Of a DNA stretch of 64,000 nt, positions 57,318-64,000 are shown piece by piece. The notes under the pieces were generated by a model. That model was not told where the DNA came from. It saw nothing but the letters and a program-made list of their open reading frames with translations, and did no database searches. The stretch spans positions 558,001-622,000 of the forward strand of contig CP073746.1 in the NCBI GenBank assembly GCA_024397995.1, in the 5' to 3' direction. The position numbers and the translations under genes were made by a program. Each line of letters opens with the position of its first letter. Position 1 is the stretch's first letter. This stretch comes from a bacterium SCSIO 12827. Lineage in GTDB: Bacteria; Pseudomonadota; Alphaproteobacteria; Rhodospirillales; Casp-alpha2.

Positions 57318-59099
57318 TTAGGCCCCTTTCTGCGGGCGCATGTCGCCGGGATTGATCCCCGCGACCTCGACCGGCGCCTTCATGGCGTCGCGGCGGAAGG
57401 GCTCGCCCAGTTCCTGGTTCAGGATGACCTCGATGAATGTCGTTTGCTTGTTTTCCATCTGCGCCTTGACGGCGGCGTCCAGGGCCTCGGTCAGTTCCTG
57501 CATGGTCGTGACTTGCACGCCCTTGAGGCCGCAGGCATCGGCGATCTTGGCGTACTGGACGTCGAGGTCCAGTTCCGTGCCGACGAAGTTGTCCTGATAC
57601 CACAGGGTCGTGTTGCGCTTTTCGGCACCCCACTGGTAGTTGCGGAAGATGACCATGGTGATGGCCGGCCATTCGTCGCGACCGACGGCGGTCATCTCGT
57701 TGGCGGAGATGCCGAAGGCGCCGTCACCGGCGAAGCCTACGACGGGCGTGTCCGGGCAGGCGATCTTGGCGCCCATGATCGACGGGAAACCGTAACCGCA
57801 GGGGCCGAACAGGCCCGGGGCCAGGTACTTGCGGCCCTGCTCGAAGGTCGGATAGGCGTTGCCGATGGCGCAGTTGTTGCCGATGTCGGACGAGATGATG
57901 GCGTCCCGCGGCAGGGCGGCCTGAATGGCGCGCCAGGCCATGCGCGGCGACATGCGCTCCGGATGCTTGTTGCGGGCGCGCTCGTTCCAGGTCGTGCCCG
58001 GATCATCGTCTTCGTGGTCCATGGACGACAGGGTCTGCAGCCAGCGCGACTTGGTGGTCGAGATCAGGTCTTCGCGCTCCTTGCGGCCGGCGTCGCCGGC
58101 GGTCGGGGCCAGCCCGGCCAGGATCTGTTCGGCGACCTGCTTGGCATCGCCCTGGATGGCCACGTCGACCTTCTTGGTCAGGCCGATGCGTTCGGCCTTG
58201 ATGTCGACCTGGATGATCTTGGCGTTCTTCGGCCAGTAATCCATGCCGTAGCCGGGCAGGGTCGAGAACGGGTTCAACCGGGTGCCCAGCGCCAGCACCA
58301 CGTCGGCCTTGGAGATCAGTTCCATGCCGGCCTTGGAGCCGTTGTAGCCCAAGGGGCCGGCGAACAGCGGATGCGAGCCCGGGAAGGCGTCGTTGTGCTG
58401 ATAGCCGCAGCACACCGGCGCGGACAGGCGTTCGGCCAGGGCCTTCGATGCCTCGATGCCGCCCGACAGCACCACGCCGGCACCGTTCAGGATGACCGGG
58501 AATTTGGCGGTCGACAGCATCTTGGCGGCGTCGGCGATGGCCTGCTTGCCGCCCGACGGGCGTTCGATGTTGATGACCTGCGGCAGGTCGATGTCGACGA
58601 TCTGGGTCCAGAAATCACGCGGCACGTTGATCTGCGCCGGGCCGGAGCCGCGCCAGGCTTCGGTGATCACGCGGTTCAGGACCTCGGCGATGCGGGTCGG
58701 GTCGCGGACTTCTTCCTGGTAGCAGACCATGTCTTCGAACAGGGCCATCTGCGGGATTTCCTGGAACCCGCCCTGGCCGATGGTCTTGTTGGCCGCCTGC
58801 GGCGTGACCAGCAGCATCGGGGTGTGGTTCCAGTAGGCGGTCTTGACCGGCGTCACGAAGTTGGTGATGCCGGGGCCGTTCTGGGCCACGCACATGGCCA
58901 TCTTGCCGGAAGAGCGCGTGAAGCCGTCGGCCATCATGCCGGCGTTGCATTCATGGGCACAGTCCCAGAAGGTGATCCCCGCCTTGGGGAACAGGTCCGA
59001 GATCGGCATCATGGCCGACCCGATGATGCCGAAGGCATGTTCGATGCCGTGCATCTGGAGGACCTTAACGAAGGCCTCTTCCGTGTTCATTTTGGTCAT
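57318..59099 (-). CDS. xsc: Sulfoacetaldehyde acetyltransferase
   Basis: This 593-residue thiamine-diphosphate enzyme starts MTKMNTEEAFVKVLQMHGIE at the ATG at 59099, preceded by GGGAGGAT. The N-terminal part contains GIIGSAMMPISDLFP and AQNGPGITNFVTPVKTAYWN, which match Xsc. The thiamine-binding motif is GDGAFGISANEM followed by VIFRNYQWGAEKRN. Xsc converts sulfoacetaldehyde and phosphate to acetyl phosphate and sulfite, the desulfonation step of taurine and sulfoacetate breakdown. Pta follows, and TauR and Tpa genes lie upstream. It has its own promoter candidate at about 59330. Confidence 0.94.
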   Translation of the reverse strand: MTKMNTEEAFVKVLQMHGIEHAFGIIGSAMMPISDLFPKAGITFWDCAHECNAGMMADGFTRSSGKMAMCVAQNGPGITNFVTPVKTAYWNHTPMLLVTPQAANKTIGQGGFQEIPQMALFEDMVCYQEEVRDPTRIAEVLNRVITEAWRGSGPAQINVPRDFWTQIVDIDLPQVINIERPSGGKQAIADAAKMLSTAKFPVILNGAGVVLSGGIEASKALAERLSAPVCCGYQHNDAFPGSHPLFAGPLGYNGSKAGMELISKADVVLALGTRLNPFSTLPGYGMDYWPKNAKIIQVDIKAERIGLTKKVDVAIQGDAKQVAEQILAGLAPTAGDAGRKEREDLISTTKSRWLQTLSSMDHEDDDPGTTWNERARNKHPERMSPRMAWRAIQAALPRDAIISSDIGNNCAIGNAYPTFEQGRKYLAPGLFGPCGYGFPSIMGAKIACPDTPVVGFAGDGAFGISANEMTAVGRDEWPAITMVIFRNYQWGAEKRNTTLWYQDNFVGTELDLDVQYAKIADACGLKGVQVTTMQELTEALDAAVKAQMENKQTTFIEVILNQELGEPFRRDAMKAPVEVAGINPGDMRPQKGA

Positions 59100-59327
59100 G
59101 CTTGGGATCCTCCCGTAAGCAGTTTGGCCGACCGCCGCTTGGGGCCGGCATGGAGTGTTGTTCCGTACGTTATAGCACCCTTGACGCGGTTGGCGCGCAG
59201 CGCCGGGCACGTCCATTGGCCCATATTCGGCGCGGCGGTCATCACCGCATTCCATGCTGTTGTAGGTAGGCCTTCGGAAGGCCAGAGGATAGGGCCAGAT
59301 GGGGGATTTTTCACGCGCCAGAACGTC

Positions 59328-59347
59328 ATTATAGACACTTAATTGTC
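59328..59347 (-). promoter_or_regulatory. xsc promoter -10 with adjoining inverted repeat
   Basis: On the minus strand a perfect TATAAT (plus 59328-59333) is directly preceded by GACAATTAAGTGTC (plus 59334-59347), which has GACA/TGTC arms and could be an activator or repressor site between -35 and -10. No good -35 is visible, which fits an activator-dependent promoter. The 301-base gap between xsc and tauR shows nothing else clear. Confidence 0.45.
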
Positions 59348-59400
59348 CCGATTTTTTATTTAATGCCTTTTTTGAGGTGAATCTGGTTGGTGCTCTTGGC

Positions 59401-60879
59401 TCAAAAATCCCGCTTCACGATATCGGCCAAAAGGCGGATGCCCGGCTCGATCCGTTCCGCCGCGATTGACGAAAATCCCAGGCGGAAATGATTCCGGGGC
59501 GGGCTGGGTTGGGCGAAGGTGACGCGGCCCGGTTCGATGATGACACCGTCGTCGAGGGCGCGGTCGGCCAGCTTTCCGGCGTCGAAGCCGGTTGGCCCGC
59601 TGACCCAGTAGCTGGTGCCCCCGAAGGTCGGCGCCTTGGACCAGCCGGGCAGGTGGTCGGCGAGTGCCCGGCCCATGATCTTCCAGCGTTCGCGGTAAGC
59701 CTTCTGCAGCTTGTGGACCAAGCTGTCGTGATGGCCGAGGGCGAGGAACAATGCCGCCGTGCGCTGGTTGTTGTTGGGCGCGTGGCGCAGCATCAGCCGG
59801 CGCAAGGCGCGGGCTTCCTTGATCAGCGGCGCCGGGCCGACCAGATAGCCCAGGCGTAGGCCGGGGAACAGGGTCTTGGACAGCGATCCCACGTAGATCA
59901 CCCGACCGGCCGTATCCATGGATTTCAGGGCCGGCGTCGGCTCGGACACGTAATTGGTTTCCCATTCGTAATCGTCTTCGATGATCACGAAGTCCTTTTC
60001 TCCGGCGCGGGTCAGCAGGCCCTGACGCCGGGCCTTGGGCATGGTGACCGTGGTCGGGGCCTGATGCGACGGCGTCACGAACACGATGTCGGCGCCGTCC
60101 AACTGTTTGTCCACGGGCAGGCCGTGGGCGTCGACCGGGACCGGCAGGATGTGGTCGGTCTTCAGCCCGAAGATGTTTCGCACGTCGGGATACCCCGGAT
60201 CTTCGATGGCGACGCGGGTGTCTTCGCGGACCAAAAGGGCGGCCAGGATATAGAGCGCGTTTTGCGCGCCCAACGTCACCAGGATTTCATCGTCGCGGGC
60301 CAGAATGCCCCGGCGCGGCAGCAGGCGCGTCTGAATCTGTTCCACCAGCATGGGATCGTCGGCGGCGAGGGCGTCGCCGGTCCACACGTCCATGCCCTTG
60401 CGGCCGAGCGCCTGGCGCGAGCATTCCCGCCACTGCGCGATGGGAAACAGGGATTGGTCCACCTGGCCGTAAATGAACGGATAGGGATAGGTCAGCCAGT
60501 TGCCCGGCTTTTCGATATTGGCTTGATCGGATGGATGGACCTGGAACCGCGCGGCCCAATCGGGGCCATTGCTGGGCCGTGGGTCAGGCGTGGGCGGCAG
60601 GGCCGCGGGTTCGTCGGCGCGACCCTCCATGATGTCGTCGGTGACGTAGAAGCCGGACCGTTCGCGGGATTCCAGATAACCGTCGTCGACCAGTCCCTGA
60701 TAGGCCAGGACCACCGTATTGCGCGATACGCCCAGGCTTTTCGCCAATTTACGTGACGACGGCAGAGGGTCGCCGGCCGGCAACTGGCGGCCGAGGATGG
60801 CCGAGACCAGCATCTCGCGGATCTGGCCTTGGATCGAAATGTTGGGCCGCCGGTCCAGGTGAAATATGCCGTCGCGCAT
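59401..60879 (-). CDS. tauR: MocR/GabR-type regulator of taurine metabolism
   Basis: This 492-residue protein fuses an N-terminal GntR winged helix (LPSSRKLAKSLGVSRNTVVLA) to an aminotransferase-like domain. The domain has the PLP Lys in YVGSLSKTLFPGLRLGY and the Asp region IIEDDYEWETNY. The ATG at 60879 follows GGAGC; the longer frame has no similarity upstream. TauR of Rhodobacter capsulatus is a MocR-type activator of taurine genes, and the position divergent from tpa and upstream of xsc supports the same role. The effector would be sensed in the PLP domain. Confidence 0.85.
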   Translation of the reverse strand: MRDGIFHLDRRPNISIQGQIREMLVSAILGRQLPAGDPLPSSRKLAKSLGVSRNTVVLAYQGLVDDGYLESRERSGFYVTDDIMEGRADEPAALPPTPDPRPSNGPDWAARFQVHPSDQANIEKPGNWLTYPYPFIYGQVDQSLFPIAQWRECSRQALGRKGMDVWTGDALAADDPMLVEQIQTRLLPRRGILARDDEILVTLGAQNALYILAALLVREDTRVAIEDPGYPDVRNIFGLKTDHILPVPVDAHGLPVDKQLDGADIVFVTPSHQAPTTVTMPKARRQGLLTRAGEKDFVIIEDDYEWETNYVSEPTPALKSMDTAGRVIYVGSLSKTLFPGLRLGYLVGPAPLIKEARALRRLMLRHAPNNNQRTAALFLALGHHDSLVHKLQKAYRERWKIMGRALADHLPGWSKAPTFGGTSYWVSGPTGFDAGKLADRALDDGVIIEPGRVTFAQPSPPRNHFRLGFSSIAAERIEPGIRLLADIVKRDF

Positions 60880-60910
60880 GTTGCTCCGTTGGTCTGCACA
60901 AGTGCGAAAA

Positions 60911-61022
60911 GTGGTCCAGGGAATCGCCGAGTCTGGCTCTAACATGGTGCCAGAGGCGCAGATTACGATGGCGCCAATCAACTGACAACCCCGACGGTTC
61001 AGAGAATTCCCGAAGAATTCCG
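60911..61022. promoter_or_regulatory. tauR-tpa divergent control region with repeats
   Basis: The 206-base gap holds the inverted repeat TCTGGC/GCCAGA (60932-60937 and 60949-60954). It also holds a CTGGAC element on the minus strand (plus GTGGTCCAG, 60911-60919) and a related CTGGCTCTAA (60933-60942). AGAATTCC is repeated with an 11-base period (61003-61010 and 61014-61021). From memory, R. capsulatus TauR binds repeated CTGGAC-type sequences, so these are candidate TauR sites between the two genes. Confidence 0.45.
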
Positions 61023-61085
61023 ATGGGCCGCACGGCATTTCCGCCGCCAGGAACCGACCTGCGGCGCCCCCGAGGAGGATCGACC

Positions 61086-62396
61086 ATGGAATACAATACC
61101 AATTCCCTTGAAGAGAACTGGATGCCCTTCACCGGCAATCGGGACTTCAAGAAAAGTCCGCGCATCGTCGTGCGCGGCGAAGGGGTGCATTACTACGATC
61201 ACAAGGGGGGTAAGATTCTCGACGGCTCGTCGGGTCTGTTCTGCTGCCCGCTCGGCCATGGCCGCAAGGAAATCGCCCAGGCGGTTTACGAGCAGCTGTT
61301 GGAAAACGACTACACCCCGCCGTTCCAGCTTGGCCATCCGGGGGCTTTCGATCTGGCCCAGCGGGTCGCCCGCATCACGCCCGAGCCCATGAACCATATC
61401 TTCTTCGCCAACTCGGGCTCGGAAGCCATCGACACGGCGCTGAAGATCGCCATGGCCTATCACCGCGTCAAAGGCCAGGGCCACCGCACCCGTTTCGTCA
61501 GCCGCGAGCGCGCCTACCACGGCGTCAACATCGGCGGCACGTCCTTGTCGGGTATGGTCAAGAACCGCGAGACGTTTTCCGGCACCATGCCGGGCGTCGT
61601 GCACATGCGCCATACCTGGGACCCCAAGCAGGCCTTCACCCGGGGCCAGCCGGAAACCGGCGCCGACCTTGCCGACGACCTGCAGCGCATCTGCGAAAAC
61701 GTCGGTGGGTCGACCATCGCCGCCTGCTTCGTTGAACCCATCGCCGGGTCCACGGGCTGCCTGGTGCCGCCCAAGGGATACCTGGAACGGCTGCGCGAAA
61801 TCTGCGACGCCCACGGCATCCTGCTGGTGTTCGACGAGGTCATCACCGGTTTCGGCCGCACGGGTGCGCCCTTCGCGGCCCAGGCCTTCGGCGTCACGCC
61901 GGACCTGATGACCATGGCCAAAGCGATCACCAACGGCTGTCAGCCCATGGGCGCCATCGCCGTGAAGGACGAGATCTACGAGACCATCATCAACGCGGCG
62001 CCCGAGAACGCGATCGAGCTGTTCCACGGCTATACTTATTCGTCGCATCCGGCAGCCTGCGCCGCCGGCGTCGCCGTGCAGAAGATCTACGAAGCCGACA
62101 ACACCTTCGAGAAGGCGGCCGGCATGGTCGATTATTTCCAGAACGCGCTGTATTCCCTCGAAGGGCTTGACTGTCTGGCCGACATCCGCGGCTACGGCAT
62201 GATGGGCGCCATCGAACTGAAGCCCAAGGGCAATCCGGGGGCGCTCGGCACCCAATTCCAGAAAGACCTGTTCTGGCGCGGTCTGCACGTGAAATTCACG
62301 GGCGACTGCGGCGTCGTGGCGCCGGCCTTCGTCGCGAGTGAGGCGGACATCGACGCGATGATCGGCCTGCTTCGGGAAGCGCTCGAAGAAATCTGA
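61086..62396 (+). CDS. tpa: Taurine:pyruvate aminotransferase
   Basis: This 436-residue class III aminotransferase begins at the ATG at 61086 behind GAGGAGGAT. It has WMPFTGNRDFKKSPR at the start, FANSGSEAIDTALKIAMAYH, the cofactor Asp in LVFDEVITGFGRTG and the PLP Lys in MAKAITNGCQPMG. The sequence alone fits several omega-amino-acid:pyruvate transaminases. The divergent tauR and nearby xsc and pta genes point to taurine, giving sulfoacetaldehyde and alanine. A clear terminator follows the gene. Beta-alanine or hypotaurine are alternative substrates. Confidence 0.85.
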   Translation: MEYNTNSLEENWMPFTGNRDFKKSPRIVVRGEGVHYYDHKGGKILDGSSGLFCCPLGHGRKEIAQAVYEQLLENDYTPPFQLGHPGAFDLAQRVARITPEPMNHIFFANSGSEAIDTALKIAMAYHRVKGQGHRTRFVSRERAYHGVNIGGTSLSGMVKNRETFSGTMPGVVHMRHTWDPKQAFTRGQPETGADLADDLQRICENVGGSTIAACFVEPIAGSTGCLVPPKGYLERLREICDAHGILLVFDEVITGFGRTGAPFAAQAFGVTPDLMTMAKAITNGCQPMGAIAVKDEIYETIINAAPENAIELFHGYTYSSHPAACAAGVAVQKIYEADNTFEKAAGMVDYFQNALYSLEGLDCLADIRGYGMMGAIELKPKGNPGALGTQFQKDLFWRGLHVKFTGDCGVVAPAFVASEADIDAMIGLLREALEEI

Positions 62397-62421
62397 TTAG
62401 GGTCGGGTTGGTGAATTAAAG

Positions 62422-62456
62422 GCCGGGGCCGCTGGGCGGTCCCGGCTTTATTATTT
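62422..62456. terminator. Bidirectional intrinsic terminator between tpa and solute-binding protein gene
   Basis: GCCGGGGCCGC (62422-62432) and GCGGTCCCGGC (62436-62446) form an 11-bp stem with one G-T pair and a three-base loop, followed by TTTATTATTT. The A-rich sequence on the left supports use on the minus strand as well, for the converging gene that ends at 62451. Confidence 0.75.
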
Positions 62457-63647
62457 CGCCGCCAGGTAGCGGTCGCGGTAGGCGTTGCGCAGGCCCGCGA
62501 ACCACACGGGTTCGTCCGGCCACCACCACAACTTCTCCAGCGCGTCCCCAGGGTAGGCGTCCTGAAACGCCTGACGGGCCTTCTTGGTCAGCAGGCCTTC
62601 GACCCCCTGGACCACGGAGTTGTAGCCCGAGGCATTGCTCATCTGCGCGCCGGCGCGGGCGGTGTAGAGTGCGTCGACAAAGGCATGGGCGGCGTCGACG
62701 TTCTTGGCCGCCGCCGTCAGCGACAGCCCGTCCATCCAGGCAAAGGCCCCTTCCTTCGGCGCCATGTAGGCGATCGGCTGGCCGGCCTTGGTCAGTTCGA
62801 TGGCCGGGCCGTCCCAGGTCTGGCCGATCACCACGCCGTTGCGGGTGAAGTTGGTCTTCTGGCTTTCGTGATCATGCCACAGGGCGCGTAGCCAGGGCTT
62901 GTGCGCGATGGCGAATTTAAGGATGTCGCCCCAGATGCTGCGCATGGTGCCTTCGTCCTTGTAGGCGTCCTGCAGCGGGGGCAGTTTCCCCTGTTCGGCC
63001 AGCATGCGCCCGATCCCGGACATCAGCGAATGGGCTCGACCTTGGATCAGCCCCTTCATTTCCGGCAGCCACAGGTCGGCCAGGGACAGGTTGCCGTAGA
63101 CGCCCATGAAGCGGTCCGTGCGCCAAGCGATGCCTTCCGTCCCCCAGATATGGGGCAGATGATGCTGGCCCTTGTTCCAGGACCAGCTTTCGGAAATTTT
63201 CAGGAACGCAGGCTGCACGTTGGCCAGGTTCGGGATCTTCTTCATGTCCCAGGCCTGGGTCATGTTGAGGGCCAGCCACTGGCTCTTGCGATGGGCGGAG
63301 GGGGAAATCACGTCCCAGGCGCGGCCATGGGTCGCGGTGACCTGGGTCAGCATTTCCTCGTTGGAGCCGACGGTGGTGATGTTGGCGGTGATGCCCGTTT
63401 TCTTCTTGAAGGTCTTGGCGAAGCGGGCGGGGACGTAGCCGGTCCAGGTCAGAACGTTGACCGTTTCGCCCTTGGCGTTGGCGGGCCGGATCAGCATCGG
63501 CGCCAACGCCATGCCAATGCCCCCGGCGGCAAGCGCCGCGCCATTGCCCAGCAACGTACGTCGCGTGAAGGCGCGCGCCAGGCGCGCGGTCTCTCCGGCA
63601 AAGGTGCCAGCGGAATCGGATGTTTTTTGTTGGGGCTTACGGCCCAT
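62451..63647 (-). CDS. Tat-exported extracellular solute-binding protein (PotD-like)
   Basis: This 398-residue protein has a twin-arginine signal (FTRRTLLGNGAALAAGGIG) and a periplasmic binding-protein fold resembling the spermidine/putrescine group: VNVLTWTGYVPARFAKTFKK, YAWDV-type WDVISPSAHRK and the hinge region WGTEGIAWRTD. No permease or ATPase genes follow within the window on this strand, so the rest of the ABC system would lie elsewhere. Being next to tpa, taurine or another amine is a possible ligand, but sequence does not show it. A CTGGCA-N17-GATAAT promoter precedes it. Confidence 0.82.
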   Translation of the reverse strand: MGRKPQQKTSDSAGTFAGETARLARAFTRRTLLGNGAALAAGGIGMALAPMLIRPANAKGETVNVLTWTGYVPARFAKTFKKKTGITANITTVGSNEEMLTQVTATHGRAWDVISPSAHRKSQWLALNMTQAWDMKKIPNLANVQPAFLKISESWSWNKGQHHLPHIWGTEGIAWRTDRFMGVYGNLSLADLWLPEMKGLIQGRAHSLMSGIGRMLAEQGKLPPLQDAYKDEGTMRSIWGDILKFAIAHKPWLRALWHDHESQKTNFTRNGVVIGQTWDGPAIELTKAGQPIAYMAPKEGAFAWMDGLSLTAAAKNVDAAHAFVDALYTARAGAQMSNASGYNSVVQGVEGLLTKKARQAFQDAYPGDALEKLWWWPDEPVWFAGLRNAYRDRYLAAK

Positions 63648-63682
63648 GGACGGCGATCTCAATACTGATGGATCAATGTTCC

Positions 63683-63711
63683 ATTATCCCCGCCTATGAA
63701 GTCATTGCCAG
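63683..63711 (-). promoter_or_regulatory. Putative promoter of the solute-binding protein gene
   Basis: On the minus strand CTGGCA (plus 63706-63711) and GATAAT (plus 63683-63688) are separated by 17 bases, about 35 bases before the ATG at 63647. The region up to 63818 also shows the twin CATATG motif (63782-63787, 63790-63795), of unknown meaning, near the next gene. Confidence 0.45.
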
Positions 63712-63818
63712 CACCAGTTTTTATTATTCACGGTGCCAGTCGTCAGGGGCCTGCAAGGCAGGGCGGGTAGTATGAGATCATCATATGGGCATATGCGTGC
63801 GTTTGAGGCCGAAATACC

Positions 63819-64000
63819 GTGGATGATTCTTTGGCAGACGGGGAAAGTGTTTTCGCCGTGGTCGAGCCGCAAGACGTGCGGTCGGCCAAATCGGTGGCGT
63901 TCCTTAATCATTGCCGTGCCCTGCAGGCCGGCCGGGCGTTGCCCCGTTGGTCGGATTTCAAGCTCCACGTATTGCCGACCGACGTCATTCCCTACATGGC
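63819..64000 (+). CDS. PAS-domain (PAS_5-like) protein, 3' truncated by window edge
   Basis: The open frame from a GTG at 63819 runs to the end of the window and gives 60 residues. The stretch VAFLNHCRALQAGRALPRW followed by SDFKLHVLPTDVIPYM resembles the start of PAS_5 domains, in which a YW..LRGGR-P.R.D..P..IP pattern is typical. GAGG at 63804-63807 is a weak ribosome-binding site. These proteins are common in Rhodospirillales and mostly uncharacterised sensors. Only the start is visible, so the assignment is tentative. Confidence 0.5.
   Translation, partial: MDDSLADGESVFAVVEPQDVRSAKSVAFLNHCRALQAGRALPRWSDFKLHVLPTDVIPYM

Noticed and set aside
1-64000. CRISPR arrays, tRNA or rRNA genes, insertion sequences, prophage
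   Set aside because: No regular spaced repeats, no cloverleaf-like sequence in the gaps and no transposase, integrase or phage structural gene was seen. The Gp37-type gene alone does not indicate a prophage.

Overview
The window looks like a chromosomal segment of a free-living, probably marine or osmotically challenged alphaproteobacterium, most likely Rhodospirillales-like. This rests on a GC content that looks like about 63-65 % by eye, the cysG-DUF2849-sulfite reductase-DUF934 arrangement, the tauR/tpa/xsc/pta gene set, a two-gene bacterioferritin and the N-acetylglutaminylglutamine amide (NAGGN) osmolyte trio. No rRNA, tRNA, CRISPR array, insertion sequence or prophage was seen. Genes are dense, on both strands and mostly in short operons.

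Layout. 1-3.4 kb: end of an MlrC/M81 peptidase, an AlkB-type dioxygenase, a trypsin-fold protein without a catalytic triad, and a class II aldolase. 3.8-8.5 kb: NAGGN osmoprotectant operon behind a promoter with a palindrome on its -35. 8.5-14.4 kb: gamma-glutamyltransferase, then the siroheme synthase/sulfite reductase operon behind an AT-rich, palindrome-rich leader. 14.4-19 kb: membrane-linked class III nucleotidyl cyclase and two convergent envelope serine proteases. 19.1-25.4 kb: IclR regulator, TauD-type dioxygenase, acylating sulfoacetaldehyde dehydrogenase (SauS-like), an ADP-forming acyl-CoA ligase pair, and a nitroreductase interrupted by an in-frame amber codon. 25.4-42.5 kb: antiporter, flavin oxidoreductases, aldo/keto reductase, TPR protein, bacterioferritin pair, di-haem peroxidase with a perfect FNR-type box, transporters (NSS, AEC, TerC, TSUP), enolase-superfamily enzyme, and a 3-hydroxyacid dehydrogenase. 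42.6-52.1 kb: DUF3604 and VOC proteins, then a GntR-controlled operon holding an unusual succinate dehydrogenase/fumarate reductase, a TSUP exporter and a two-subunit fumarase. 52.1-54.2 kb: AT-rich TcmP gene and its three-Cys partner, a probable mobile cassette. 54.3-64 kb: a lipoprotein and a membrane protein, pta, xsc, tauR, tpa, a Tat-exported solute-binding protein and the start of a PAS-domain protein.

How it fits together. The clearest theme is C2-sulfonate metabolism. Taurine would be transaminated by Tpa to sulfoacetaldehyde. Sulfoacetate could reach the same aldehyde through the SucCD-like ligase and the SauS-like dehydrogenase about 35 kb away. Xsc then splits sulfoacetaldehyde to sulfite plus acetyl phosphate, and Pta makes acetyl-CoA. 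Sulfite could be assimilated by the CysG/CysI operon or exported by either TSUP protein. The second system of interest is the GntR/Frd-like/TSUP/fumarase operon. Its flavoprotein keeps the dicarboxylate-binding residues but has Cys where canonical enzymes have the FAD-linking His. All functional statements are inferred from sequence reading; no database search was run.
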